The notes below the pieces were generated by a model. The model was not told the DNA's origin and did no database searches. It saw only the letters and a program-made list of their open reading frames with translations. Positions 22,501 to 30,699 of a stretch of DNA of 64,000 nucleotides are shown piece by piece. The stretch lies in assembly GCF_029931775.1 (NCBI RefSeq), contig NC_079317.1, positions 24,542,169 to 24,606,168 on the forward strand. Reading direction: 5' to 3'. The stretch is from Euleptes europaea. Its lineage: Eukaryota > Chordata > Lepidosauria > Squamata > Sphaerodactylidae. Both the position numbers and the translations under genes were made by a program. The first letter of the stretch is position 1. Every line of letters starts with the position of its first letter.

Positions 22501-23018
22501 GCAGGCACTCTCCATCACCTTCCCAAGCTGTCTATTTTGGCCCGGATTTGTATAGCCACAACAAAGCATCACCCAGCGGCTTAAAGCCCGCCCACCTGCC
22601 TAATCATCTCTCTCCTAAAAAGCTTGAGGACCCTAGGAGAGAGTACGTGCTTTCTCAAGAAGGGCATCCCCACAGACAAAAGAGCGAACCGATACACCTC
22701 GATGTCTTAGAGCAGCCGCCCCAGAGGTTGGGCCTGGCGTTGGCTGCCCAAGAGAACATCGGGAACGGCCCGGCTCACGCGAGGGGACGAACAAAGATGG
22801 AGACGGACTTGACCTACGGCCTGACTGCCAGCCGGCCTCCTCTGCCTGCCTACGGTTCAGGGAGCCACGAAGAGCAATCTGGCCGCAGGCTGGCGAACAC
22901 AGAGCCTCTCGATCACGAAGCACAGAGAAACGCAGATTTGGAAAGGGAAGAGGCGGTCAGCAGAGGGAGGCGGTCTCCCAGCAAACCAGACTTCCTGTAC
23001 AAAAAGTCCGCCCTCTGA
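4329..23018 (+). CDS. BTBD7: BTBD7, BTB/POZ domain-containing protein 7, 3' eight coding exons (5' part outside window)
   Basis: Eight exons join in frame: 4329-4537, 7619-7694, 9548-9708, 10174-10317, 12083-12272, 16296-16474, 18582-19013, 22203-23018. All have AG acceptors and GT donors and matching phases, giving 734 complete residues plus the stop. The product matches my memory of vertebrate BTBD7 over its last two thirds: the BACK domain (CEDIIAES..., KWVHRQALHFLCEEF), the basic SVNKRGVKRRDLD stretch, a proline run, and the terminus SKPDFLYKKSAL. The two N-terminal BTB domains must lie on exons before base 1. In the family, BTBD7 promotes epithelial remodelling and cleft formation in branching organs, raising Snail2 and lowering E-cadherin; that role is established for mouse, not shown here. 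No internal stop or frameshift is seen in any exon. The gene converges with UBR7. Confidence 0.97.
5463..7110. mobile_element. Composite repeat with TTCGG-rich ends and internal tandem units
   Basis: Both ends are rich in TTCGG/CCGAA motifs (5463-5525 and 6975-7110). Inside, a unit beginning CCCATATCTCGGGACCCCCT recurs at about 6186, 6336, 6490 and 6633 (143-154 bp spacing), and a related unit lies in opposite orientation at about 5580-5690. It also has (CA)n and (CT)n runs. It looks like a non-autonomous element that amplified an internal minisatellite. The long open frames here are products of the repeats. Confidence 0.7.
6186..6775 (+). repeat. Tandem repeat, four units of about 150 bp
   Basis: Each unit contains ACAAAACTTGGGTGGT or a variant, then TCTTAAGAA, an AAAGTTTGGGG block and CGCCCCCTGCAGCCAC. 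The last two units are the most alike, suggesting recent local duplication. Confidence 0.85.
7131..7255 (-). mobile_element. TcMar-Tigger-like DNA transposon end
   Basis: Forward text TTGCTTTATTGCAATATTCG followed by GTGGTCTGGAATCGAACCCG and CAATATCTCCAAGGTATGC closely matches, from memory, the terminal segment of mammalian Tigger elements (reverse complement). Only one end is present, adjoining the composite repeat. Confidence 0.65.
7619..7694 (+). CDS. BTBD7: BTBD7 coding exon: BACK domain middle
   Basis: This 76-bp exon (25 codons plus one base) encodes ASEQDVLKYLIKWGEH and then QLMKRIADR. The acceptor AG is at 7617-7618 and the donor GTAAGT at 7695. It was too short to stand out as an open frame. 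Phase continues exactly from the exon ending at 4537 and into the one at 9548. Confidence 0.93.
7920..8143 (+). repeat. tRNA-Ala-headed SINE, well preserved
   Basis: The head GGGGCCGTGGCTCAGTGGTA, then GCTTGGCATGCAGAAGGTCC and CAGGTTCAATCCCCGGCATC, gives a tRNA-like cloverleaf with A and B boxes and an Ala(GGC)-like anticodon loop. The body runs to GGCAGCTTCATGTGTTCATG. Confidence 0.9.
8575..8785. mobile_element. hAT-family non-autonomous DNA transposon (MITE)
   Basis: 211 bp with terminal inverted repeats CAGTGGTTCCCAACCTT and AGGTTGGGAATCACTG, flanked by a perfect 8-bp target duplication ATCTAGAT (8567-8574 and 8786-8793). This is a textbook hAT insertion. The interior mirrors itself (GTACCCC motifs in both arms). 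Confidence 0.92.
8808..9012 (-). repeat. 5S rRNA-derived SINE (5S-Sauria type)
   Basis: Reverse-complement copy: forward TTGCAGCCAACTTATGGCAA, TTTGCCATTGCCTGCCTCCA, and the 5S-like head read backwards (CCGACCCTGCTTAGCTTC). Nearly full length. Confidence 0.85.
9548..9708 (+). CDS. BTBD7: BTBD7 coding exon: BACK domain end
   Basis: Acceptor AG at 9546-9547, donor GTAAGT at 9709. It encodes EPNLLSGTAHSVNKRGVKRR, then DLDIEELKEILSPLLPFVRI and EHILPMNSEVLTDS. The leucine-rich helices are the C-terminal BACK region. A CR1 LINE tail begins about 50 bp after the donor. Confidence 0.96.
9759..9903 (+). mobile_element. CR1 LINE 3' tail
   Basis: Contains GTTGGACTAGATGACCCTGG and ends GCTCTATGATTCTGTG, the hallmark CR1 3' terminus (ATTCTRTG). 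5'-truncated. It begins 50 bp after the donor of the 9548-9708 BTBD7 exon. Confidence 0.9.
10174..10317 (+). CDS. BTBD7: BTBD7 coding exon (MKRGLISTPPSDML)
   Basis: Exactly 48 codons in phase 0, beginning MKRGLISTPPSDMLPTAEGG and ending RLFSPYVEEAK. The acceptor tract is a long pyrimidine run ending AAG at 10171-10173. The donor is GTAACA, weaker than the GTAAGT donors of most other exons here. Confidence 0.95.
10553..10705 (+). repeat. 5S rRNA-derived SINE
   Basis: GATCTCATCAGATCTTGAAA, GCTAAGCCAAGTTGGCCCTG and TATTTGGATGGGAGATCACC reproduce 5S rRNA order. The tail is truncated after CCACCTCTGAATGTCTC. Confidence 0.88.
11571..11850 (+). repeat. LINE-like interspersed repeat (CATGCTGGATAGGAC family)
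   Basis: Contains GGGTCCATCAAGTCCAGCAG, AGTGGCCAACCAGGTGCCTC, GATCCTGGAGAGAATAGGTA and CTCCTCCATGAGCATGTCCA. A minus copy occurs at 41755-41998 and a short plus copy at 41025-41125. It is probably a CR1-type tail, but I cannot name the subfamily. Confidence 0.7.
12083..12272 (+). CDS. BTBD7: BTBD7 coding exon (SVLDEMMVEQTDLVRLRMVR)
   Basis: Acceptor AG at 12081-12082, donor GTAAGT at 12273. The exon encodes SVLDEMMVEQTDLVRLRMVR, then a stretch including NAVPQCCHMISHQQ and NQSSPPSVVANEIP, ending with the first base of a split Val codon completed at 16296. Confidence 0.96.
12919..13182 (+). repeat. Copy 1 of a local direct duplication (about 265 bp)
   Basis: It runs from GACCCTGTGTACCAGGAGTT to AGAAGCTGTGTAAAGACA. 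It is nearly identical to 14517-14792, differing by a few substitutions and an 11-bp length change. Confidence 0.9.
13695..14516 (-). mobile_element. L2-clade LINE 3' region (interrupted by a SINE)
   Basis: Forward TTATCCCACCCTTTCCCGAT then GGGCCGGGCTCAGGGCAG is the complement of the family's 3' tail. After the SINE, the minus-strand frame reads ...RACKTEMFHQAYG, as in the related copies at 47400 and 48480. 5'-truncated. Confidence 0.65.
13846..14060 (-). repeat. tRNA-Ala-headed SINE
   Basis: Minus copy ending in the complement of the tRNA head (CTCTACCACTGAGCCATGGC, then CCCTCCCC). It lies within an L2 tail (13695-14516), splitting it. Confidence 0.88.
14517..14792 (+). repeat. Copy 2 of the local direct duplication
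   Basis: Second copy, with the insertion TGCTCCTATAC relative to copy 1. It adjoins the L2-like repeat at 13695-14516. Both lie in the BTBD7 intron between exons 12083-12272 and 16296-16474. Confidence 0.9.
16296..16474 (+). CDS. BTBD7: BTBD7 coding exon (VPRLLVVKEMVKRLQELR)
   Basis: Pyrimidine-rich acceptor ending AG at 16294-16295, donor GTATGG at 16475. It encodes VPRLLVVKEMVKRLQELRHT, then EQVQRAYASNCGEGATVSFE and IQIRVLREFGLSDSAAELLQ. Phase closes at zero. Confidence 0.96.
16862..17019 (-). repeat. 5S-derived SINE fragment
   Basis: Forward CAAGTCACAGCTGACTTACG, GGTTTGCCATTGCCTGCCTC and ACTAGCCAGGGTC. The 5S head is broken off where the next SINE begins. Confidence 0.8.
17020..17320 (-). 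repeat. tRNA-derived SINE with pyrimidine tail
   Basis: Forward GAAGAAGAAGAATTGGTTTT to ACTACACCACGCTGGCTC; full-length minus copy. A Sauria-SINE fragment in the same orientation follows at 17321-17434 (CCCAAGGTCACCCAGCAAGC, ACACCTTAACCACTACACC). Confidence 0.85.
17321..17434 (-). repeat. Sauria SINE fragment (head half)
   Basis: Forward GACTGGCCCAAGGTCACCCA, GGATTTGAACCTGGGTTTCC, CTTAACCACTACACCACGCT: the tRNA-like head and part of the unrelated region of a minus-strand Sauria SINE. Confidence 0.8.
17475..17662 (+). repeat. tRNA-Ala-headed SINE, diverged
   Basis: GAGGGGCTGTGGCTCAATGG, CCCAGGTTCAGTCCCCGGCA, then a shortened and diverged body. The A and B boxes remain readable. Confidence 0.8.
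17856..17947. repeat. Palindromic MITE-like repeat
   Basis: Inverted arms around ACACCCTTCTAAGCCCATT and TTTAGAAGGGTG, with outer ends AGTGCAGTCCTAG and TTAGGATGGCACT. Similar short palindromes are common in reptile genomes. The related arms at 11521-11570 and 11836-11890 look like further fragments. Confidence 0.6.
18582..19013 (+). CDS. BTBD7: BTBD7 coding exon: proline/histidine-rich region
   Basis: This 144-codon exon opens NPHKFFPEEHFGDESPLLTL and holds a seven-proline run (HPPLPPPPPPYHPPATPIHN), then SRSFSYPCNHSLFHSRTAP and GLGRQTVAAAAVMAAEKQA. The donor is GTAAGT at 19014. The exon is far more GC-rich than the surrounding introns, which is why several spurious frames overlap it on both strands. 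Confidence 0.95.
19260..19440 (+). repeat. Diverged LINE-like repeat fragment
   Basis: ACATAAGAGCAGTTGCGCTG, GGTCAGACCAGCAAGTCCCT resembles the 'GATCAGACCA...TCCA' class of CR1-type tails. Low similarity, so the family is uncertain. Confidence 0.45.
19513..19806 (+). repeat. tRNA-derived SINE with (CTT)n tail, full length
   Basis: Clearest copy of its family: head GGTGTAGTGGTTAAGAGCGG, B-box GGGTTTGATTCCCC, body GCTGGGTGACCTTGGGCTAG, CTACCTCACAGGGTGTCTGT, GTCGGCATATAAAAAACC, tail AACTCTTCTTCTT. Confidence 0.88.
19807..21289 (+). other. BTBD7: BTBD7 intron, unique sequence
   Basis: I see no gene, recognisable repeat or structured element here beyond ordinary AT-rich intron sequence. Confidence 0.6.
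21290..21485 (+). repeat. Two truncated tRNA-Ala SINE bodies in tandem
   Basis: The body segment GAGCAGCTGCCAGTCTGAGT...GGTCTGATTC is followed directly by a second: GTGGAAGACCTCTGCCTGAG...GGCAGCTTCCTGTG. Both lack the tRNA head. Confidence 0.8.
21595..22003 (-). mobile_element. Solo LTR-like fossil of an endogenous retrovirus-type element
   Basis: About 409 bp. On the minus strand it begins TGT, ends ACA, has a TATA-like TATATAAGTG near 21793-21805 and AATAAA (forward TTTATT at 21681-21686) at the usual spacing. No internal retroviral genes are adjacent, so it looks like a solo LTR. No clear target duplication was found and the family is not identified. It lies antisense in BTBD7, about 200 bp before the last exon. 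Confidence 0.55.
22203..23018 (+). CDS. BTBD7: BTBD7 terminal coding exon
   Basis: The acceptor is TCTTTCCCAG ending at 22202. The exon opens GTQPVLNELMPDIAMGVSTM and runs 271 codons to TGA at 23016-23018. It carries DTRENSQEYPDFYDFSNAAC, many Ser/Pro/His-rich patches and the conserved terminus RRSPSKPDFLYKKSAL. The region looks disordered. The first residues (GTQ) differ from the human exon as I recall it, so the junction with the previous exon may vary between species. Confidence 0.96.
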   Translation, partial: GTQPVLNELMPDIAMGVSTMSLKDRRLPELTVDTELSQPVLEIGPGPPQHISCIQTRHTHSSRKKHSIEQKLDTRENSQEYPDFYDFSNAACRPSTPAPGRHSPSPSQAVYFGPDLYSHNKASPSGLKPAHLPNHLSPKKLEDPRREYVLSQEGHPHRQKSEPIHLDVLEQPPQRLGLALAAQENIGNGPAHARGRTKMETDLTYGLTASRPPLPAYGSGSHEEQSGRRLANTEPLDHEAQRNADLEREEAVSRGRRSPSKPDFLYKKSAL

Positions 23019-26000
23019 AAACCACTTCCACTTCTTCTCTGTGCCTCAGAATTGTGACCGACCCAGTCCTTTTGCAACCTTTGGCCTGACGTTGTCAGGC
23101 AAGTGCATAATGCCAGCCGCTAAAATCAGATGTTTTTTTTTTCCTTTCTTGTTCACCCCCACACACCCTCTGCTTTGTATATACCTGGCTTCCTTAGAAA
23201 TGGCATGCTATCGGTTTATTTGGAATGCTGCTTCAAGGTTTGTGTGTTGGAACAAATTTTGTTAAGCTTTTTTTGGGGGAAAAATAGCTGGTATTTTTTT
23301 TTTTTTTTAAGTAAGGGGAGTAAGCTGTTTGCACCTGTACATTAATTTTGTTGTTTTTTTTGTATTAGTACGTTAAAACTTTTGGCTCATTCTAAAGGAC
23401 TCTATGTTCACAATCTTCCCACTTTTTATATATCCATCTATCCTTCAGCTCCCATTTTTCTGTGTGCATTGGGGTTGCACACTGTGAAATGTATTTTCTA
23501 ATAAGATGGTGAGAATGTCTGTCTTCATTTTTGAATGACTATAGGAATTCCAAAGAACAGCACATCTAAGTAACTACTCTGGTTAAGCCTGAAACCTTCT
23601 TGGTTTACCACTCATGCAAGAATCCAGCCTAATATTTATCTTTTGTTTACCAAGTCCATGGCAGCTGGCCTTCTGTCTTGATGTAGCAAGCCCTCAAACT
23701 CATGCTTGTGGCTGGAATTTTCTGTGGGAAGCAAGGAGTACAACTCCATTTTCAGATTTTGTGAAACCTTCCTTATTTGGGGGGAGGGGGGAACCTTGAG
23801 AAGCACTTCCTGACTTCCTGTGGTTGAATAAACCACAATAAAAATGGTTAGAATATATTAAGAATGGTTTTGAGTCCTGCAGATGGACAGTATTTTCTCA
23901 AGTTTTCCTTTCTGGTAAAGATATGCAGAGATGGGAAGGTTTCATACCAAGTGCAGAAAGAGGTGGGGAGGTGCAGCTTAACATCCCGCATGGGTGTTAA
24001 TTGCTTCGGCTCGTTCGAGGGCCGCGTCTCTCAACCGAGGCGTGAAGAGGAACGAACGCTTGCTGCCTTCTCTGCTCTGCCTCTACTTAAGAAACCAAGG
24101 GCTTTCTGTCCTAGTGGTGTTGTTCAGTGCTCCTCCACACAACCCACATGCTTTGGGGACGGAAATCAGATTGAAGAGTCAACTGTTGTAGCCTCATGAG
24201 CTGTAAGCGGCTTTAGCACTTAAACTCTTCGTTATCTTCCTCTTGAATGTGCGTTGCGTTTTTGCCGAAGACGGCAGGGGACTCTCTGACTTTATGGGCA
24301 CGGAGTTGAGTCCTGGGGCTGATAGGTAGAGCTGTCCATTGACGCCAACGGTGGCTGTTCTCTCCGAAGAAAAAGCTCAGATACCACTACATGGTAACCC
24401 TTAAACAGAGGCCTGACTTGATCCTTGGTCAGCTCTAGTAAAGCTCTTCCATCACCTGAAGACCTCAGTCAGAAAATTAACTAAAGGCTAATTCTTACCT
24501 TTAAGCCTGACTGTTTTTAAATACTTGACACAGTTTAAATGTAAACTTTGTTCCACGGTTGAATCACACATTTTTTGTTGTGGGCTCTGAAAAAAGAGCT
24601 GCATCTTCAGCCATTTTGTCCTTTCTTCCTGGCTTCTTCTCTTTTTGGGGGGGGGAAGGGGGGGAGAGAATGTTTTTGTTGTTGAAACGGAAACATGGGT
24701 TGTGGTTTCATTTGTGTAGGGGAGGAGGGAGAGGCAGTCTTGGCCCAAAATTGTATGTTGCGTGGGCACTTGTCTCTCACACCATGCCTTTGGGAAGCAC
24801 GGATACGTCCAGGGGGTGGCTGAATAGTACAGCACGATTGCTGCTTCGGTGGGTTAAGTTTGCATGTAACTCTCTGCAAGACCGTTTTTTTGTTAGCCTT
24901 GCTGGCAGGGTGCGTTTTAAACCCCATACACAGGACCATTTGCCAGATCCGCTTCCAGTGCAAGACCACGGCTGTGTGTGAACTGGTCTTTTAAAAAACA
25001 ACAACGAAAAACAAGTTTGGTCAGAGAATTTATATCCATCGGATTACTTTCAGCATATCGTTTCTCCAAATTTTGTTTTAGCTTTCTTTCACAGTATAGA
25101 AGTTTGGTGTGGTTATTGGGTTGGCTTTGTTTTTTAGAGAGCGGGGTCTATGGCTCTTCCTTCCCCTTGTGTATGGTCACGCAGAGAATTTTAACCCACT
25201 TTTCCAAGCAAGTGCTCACTGAAAAGGCCGTGCCTAGACATTAGACATTCTGCTGTTTCGTTTTGTGTATCCTTAAGCATATAGCCCAGGAAAGCGTCCG
25301 CAAATTGCTAGTGTAATCTAGCAGGCACGATAGGTTTGAGGTGCGAGTCCTCTCAGTAGTGGCGATAGCACTGGCTGAGATTATTTGCGGGGATTTAGTT
25401 TACACTTGGTTTTTACTGTGGAATAATTTGGGTGAGAAGCTGTTTAATGTACGTTGGGCGCGTGCCCCAGCAAAGGAAAGCCTCCACAGGGGCCAGAGAG
25501 AAATGGGAATTGATGTCACAGGATCCAGGCCTTGGTATTTCCACCCCCCCTAATGTGTTGGTAGCACATTTATCCCCTTTGGATCACTGCACTTGTTCTC
25601 GCTCTCCCCAGTAAGCTGTAGGTTGCGCTTGATTAGATCAGCGAAGCGTTGACAGGACTCCTGGGTTTCACTGACATGCTTGCAGGAGGCCATCCCACAT
25701 TCCCAGTGTTCTTCCTTACAAAAAGGTGTCTTTGCTTTGTCGTGTACCGACAACGATCTATACATTTGTCAACAAAATACAAATAAAAGGTGTAGCTGAA
25801 GCATTCTGACCCACTGGAGCCAGAAGGGCACAGTTGTTAGGGGGTCTGATTTGGCCCAGGAACAAACATGATTATTTGTGCCATAAAATGAAATAACTTT
25901 CACATTCTGCTCGACAGGGGACTCTATCAGACTCTCTTTATTCAGCCCCTTTGTGCTCCAAAAAGCAGGATACTCGGAGCAGCAACCAAATCCCAACTGC

Positions 26001-27262
26001 TGAGTGCTGCAGTAACCAACAGCAGGGCCATGTGCGTGGCGGCATTTTCCATGCACAGAACAGTTTTTAGCAGCTTAAAGAAATAATAATCCTTTGTTTC
26101 ATGAAGCACTTTTTGAATAAATGGTTGGAAATTCCAAGTATTTAGTAACCGTACAGCTGTGGCTTTGAAAGAGAAGATAATATCTTACTGAACAATTGGT
26201 ATACAACAAAAGTATGGAAACTTAAAACTATAATCTTGGCTAATTTTGCTTCAGGACTGTGCAGAATCTCATCCAAAACTAGTCTGGCATATGTTCTTCG
26301 TCCTAATCCATGACCAGGATCTAGAGAGCTCTGTTGCATGCATGGGCATACAAAGTACCTTGTCCACATGTGTGAGGTGTGTTGCATTATTTCCCACAGC
26401 ACGGGTGGCTATCACAGCAGATACTGCTTGGGAAAGGCCCCTGATCTTAGGTGGGGAGGGGGGGCTGCTGCCAGAGGAAAGCCGAAAAGCTTCCGTGCAC
26501 ATGGATCCTGGCCAATGTGTTTACAATTAAGTCTAAGGAGATACTATTGGAGCGATTTCTTAATTTTTCCTTATCTCCTAAGGTCACAGTAGCTGTCTCA
26601 GTAACTGTTTAGTAGGTTTCAGGTTTCGTTTCCTGTCTTTGATCTGTTTCCCCCCTACCTTAAAACAAAAAGTTAATTGGCCTTCTCCTGTTTTTTTTGT
26701 CCCCCTCATCCCTTATGTAACTTATTTTGAAATGGCTGCAGGTGGGCATTGTTCCAACAATGGTATGTTTATATGGTGAAGGGTTGTGTGTGAAATGCCG
26801 GGTGAAGCTGAAGAAGAAATTTGGTATTTCTGTGCTTGTCTGTATTCCTGGAAGGTGTTACGTGTCCATGATGTTACATTGTCCTTGTGCTGTTACTGGT
26901 ATAAAGTCAAGTGCCTTCAATGCTAAAGGCTCAGAAATTTTCTTAAAACCAACTTCATGTCCTATGCAAGTGTTTTTTCTACAACCTGCATAACCAGTAC
27001 TTTGTAAAACTTGTTTACGCTTCAACTGTACATATTAATTTTTTAAGAAAATATAGTATTTTTATTTAGGTACCTCTAGAATTGAATTCTAGTCTTGTGT
27101 GATACATTGTAAAACAATACATTTCTCTTTTGAGTACCATTACAGTTGTAAAAAGGTTTTCACTGGTTCTATTTTTCTACTGTTGCTGAGAAGCATGTTA
27201 ACACTGACTTTATCCTACATATAGTTGGCATTTCAAATAAATGGCTTGTCTAGAAAAATGAA
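23019..27262 (+). other. BTBD7: BTBD7 3' UTR (about 4.2 kb)
   Basis: The interval from the stop codon to a polyadenylation signal at 27236-27241 has almost none of the SINE, LINE or hAT copies that fill the introns, as expected of transcribed, selected UTR. It is T-rich with long U runs. Earlier AATAAA motifs at 23827-23832 and 25782-25787 could give shorter transcripts. The exact 3' end is inferred, not observed. Confidence 0.7.
27236..27241 (+). promoter_or_regulatory. BTBD7: Distal polyadenylation signal AATAAA of BTBD7
   Basis: AATAAA preceded by a T-rich stretch and followed within about 20 bp by a plausible cleavage region. Repeats resume about 600 bp further on, which suggests that this is the transcript end. 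Confidence 0.55.
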
Positions 27263-27929
27263 CAAGAAGTTGTTTTGATTTAGTCACCACAAGGGATACT
27301 AATGTTCTACTTCTGTCTGCACAATACTAAATTATAGAAACAAATTTCTGTGGAGGACTAGAACATATCTTAATTACTATGCATAGCTGCCAGGCCCTGC
27401 AATCTTATTATTCCTAGTCTAAAAAGGACTTGCATCTTGTTAAGCCCCGTGACTTGAAGGAAATCCTGTTAATCTACACAGTACTGTATTACATAGTTCC
27501 ATATTAAAGTCATGTGTGTTGCGGCAACTGATATTCTCTTTCCAGTCTCAGCATCAATATGTCCGGTTCTCAACATGGCCCCATCTGTGGATACTTAAAG
27601 CTAGAGACTGGGATTATGAACAGACAAGTCAGATCTTTCTACAAAGCTGAGAAAAGCTCCAGCTTTTCAGAAGAATCTGAAATAGAAGCAGGGCCTGTAG
27701 CTTTAGGAAATGAACACCCCGTGGTCATTGTGCGGGTTGATAGGCAACCAGCCTTCAGTCCTCGGTTTCTGTCAGTAAAAGGCAGGGCCCTTTTGAGGGC
27801 TATTTTGGCCTTTTGAGGAAGGACTCATTGAGGCCAGGTCTGGCAACAACCATTAGGTGACCTGCACCGTGCCACTTGCATGACACACCCAGGACTGGCT
27901 GCTTGCTATCGTTCAACAGCAGCCATCCC

Positions 27930-28068
27930 ATAAAAGCCAGTGTGGTGTAGTGCTTAGCATTCCAGACTAGGATCAAGCTCAGATTCACCATTCAGGCAGG
28001 GAAACTCGCTGTTACCCCTTGGGTCACACACACTCGGCCTAACCTACCTCACAGTTATTGTGAGGATC
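27930..28068 (+). repeat. Sauria SINE, truncated
   Basis: AAAGCCAGTGTGGTGTAGTG, CATTCCAGACTAGGATCAAG and CTAACCTACCTCACAG, broken off where a CR1 tail begins. Confidence 0.78.
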
Positions 28069-28380
28069 ATAGAATCATAGAGTTGGAAGGGACCACCAGG
28101 CTCATCTAGTCCAACCCCTTGCACAATGTAGGAAACTCACAAGTACCTCTCCCCCACAACCCCAGTGACCCCTACTCCATGCCCAGAAGATGGCCAAGAT
28201 GCCCTCCCTCCCATAAAATGCCCAAGGTCATAGAAACAGCATTGCTAACAGATGGCCATCTAGCCTGTTTAAAAACCTCCAGGGAAGGAGCGCTTACCAC
28301 CTCTCGAGGAAGTCTTCCACCAAGGAACCGCTTTGTTAGAAAATTCTTCCTAGTATCTAGATGGAAACTCAAATAAAATG
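28069..28380 (-). mobile_element. CR1 LINE 3' region
   Basis: Forward TCATAGAATCATAGAGTTGG and ACCACCAGGCTCATCTAGTC are the complement of the CR1 3' end. The coding tail continues to GAAAATTCTTCCTAGTATCT (complement of the RKNFLT-type codons). Confidence 0.9.
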
Positions 28381-28997
28381 GAGAAGACAACAATGCGAGC
28401 TGCTTTGGGTTCCCAGTGTGGAGAATGGTCGGAAATAAATGAAGCAAATAATATAGATTGGGGTAAAGTTGGTTGGTGGGGGAAGGGAGGAGCCTATGGG
28501 GGGCTTTCAGGGAAAGAAGACATAGTGGGGGAAGGGGAAACGAGATACCCCCCTGCAAGGTGGCAGGGAACAGGAGGCACCGAGTGCTGCTGGTGGTCAG
28601 GCTGCTGCCACAGGCTTTTCTCCACCCTCCACACTTTGTCATTAGTAGGGTGGCCTGAGAAGAGGACGTTTAGGAGCACCAGCTGCTACCTTCCCTCACC
28701 CCCTCCTGGCAACCAAGAGGAGGAGAAGAGAGTGGCTGCAGACAGTAGGTACTGAACACCCCCCGTGTCTGGCCCAGGCACCCACCCTTGGCCGTCCCCC
28801 TCCACCCAGCGCTACCAACTGATCTTGGGGCTGTTGAACATCTGGCAGCATTTGTGGTGGGAGGGAGCCTGTCACCAACTGGGCTGCCTCGCAGCACCAC
28901 GGCCAGTGCTCAGCAGCTGTATCTCCAAGCTGCTCTACTCCTTCCCTCCAGGAAGCAGAAGGGAAATGTACCTACAAGTCCTGATTTGTATTGTAGT

Positions 28998-29215
28998 AAT
29001 AATGCGGACCCTAATCTGGTGAACCGGGTTAGTTTCCCCACTCCTACACATGAAGCCAGCTGGGTGATCTTGGACTAGTCACAGTTCTCTTCAAGCTCTC
29101 AAAACCACCTACCTCACAGTGTCTGCTGTGGGGAGAGGAAAGGAAGGAGATTGTAAGCCAGTTTGATGTTCCTTAAAAGGTAGAGAAAATTGGCATATAA
29201 AAACTAACTCTTCAT
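28998..29215 (+). repeat. tRNA-derived SINE with pyrimidine tail, 5'-truncated
   Basis: CCTAATCTGGTGAACCGGGT, ACATGAAGCCAGCTGGGTGA, GGCATATAAAAACTAACTCT. Confidence 0.82.
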
Positions 29216-29657
29216 TCAGTGGGTATGTTATCATCATGGGAAACTAACTGGGTGTTTAAAAACAGGATATCTACCTCCATGATTCTAGTAAGATTTGTGC
29301 ACCAACACGTGTTACATGACATGGATTCAGAGAGCTGAAGCATTTTCTGTGTTGCACGGAATACAGGATTTTACTTCCCCAATAAATCCTTTCAGTGCAT
29401 CTGATGTTGCTCTTGAAAGTCGGGGGATCTGCCAGAGCGGGGGCCACACACAGCCCATCTATGACCGAACACAGGGAGCAGAAACTATATTAAGGAAGCA
29501 GTATGCATTTTACAAAGAAAAAGGAGAGAACTGAGACCATAAAACTTGATGTTATTAAAACAAAGCTATCACCGCACAAAGCTGAGCAAAGCCCTTGCAC
29601 ATACATGCAGTTAAATTTCACGGACTAAAACAATGACATTTTATGACAGAGTTAGTC

Positions 29658-29663
29658 TTTATT
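29658..29663 (-). promoter_or_regulatory. UBR7: Candidate distal polyadenylation signal of UBR7
   Basis: Minus-strand AATAAA followed downstream by a cleavage-compatible region. It was chosen because non-repetitive, UTR-like sequence continues down to it; the BTBD7 side becomes SINE sequence just beyond. Confidence 0.45.
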
Positions 29664-30699
29664 GGTTTGTAACACACTCTAGCGGTTTCCACTTCCAGTT
29701 GCATACATAAAATAAACGACACCTTCATTCCCCTAGCCCTTAAGTTTTTATTTTTCAAACTTTAAACGCTTTTCCTTCCTCTGTTCTGCTCTTATAGGCA
29801 AGCTGTGTTATTCTAAATCAAGCAATGTAGAGTTGAACTTCTTGCTAATACAAATGTGGCTGAGCTATACACTCTTCCAGTATCCTTGCTGAACAGATAA
29901 GGTGTTTAATCCAAGATTCTGAACCAATTAGAATGCAAGTGACCAGAATCGTTTGATGTGTGTGAGGGAGGGGAATCTGTTGAGCACATAACTCCCACAC
30001 TTACCAAAGCACAAAATAAATGCAGTGGTATTTGCATGATATTTACATTTGCCTACCCAGGCAAGCACCACGACCACATGCAGGTTCTCTCTCAAGTATG
30101 GCTAAGTAGAAACAAGTTCCAGACTCATGCTCTTCCTCACAAGTGAGTTCATGCAGCCTTCCTCATCCAAGTGTTAGAGTGACACCAGCATTACTGCTGT
30201 TAATAGGGCCACTATATTGCTTAACCAGTTTAAACTAATATGGAACATTAACGGCATAGTGCCTCCTCTTATCCACTGTTGAGAGAGCCCCAAATATTGT
30301 ATATACCGGCTCTGCCTGCTTAGGCAACTATTTCATTGATCCATGAACAAACACACATTACTTTGCTTAGCATACTTAAGAGATGGTCAGGTTTCTAAAA
30401 ACTGATCTGATTAAGCTGGTTAACATTCTTGGTAGTACACGTTAAGTTTCCCTACAAAAAAAGATCATAAGTTCATATTTTACAGTTAGCCTATAAGATT
30501 ATTTACTATAACCTAACAGAACCAGCCTGCAGCAGGAATTTTATTTACACATTCTGTAGGGCAGGCAAGAAAAACTGATAGTATACCGTACTATACAGTA
30601 GAAGTGATTTTTCCCAGCAAGGAACTATTGTCTGGAATAAGTACTCGTGTGTCAAATCTTGATCCTAGCAAGGAGAAATAAAAGGGCCGCATCAGTCAC

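Larger units (their letters stand above)
27263..29639. other. Intergenic region between convergent BTBD7 and UBR7
   Basis: No gene. It holds a truncated Sauria SINE (27930-28068), a CR1 tail (28069-28380), a purine-rich repeat (28445-28560) and a tRNA SINE (28998-29215). 27263-27880 and 29216-29640 show nothing recognisable. Confidence 0.7.
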
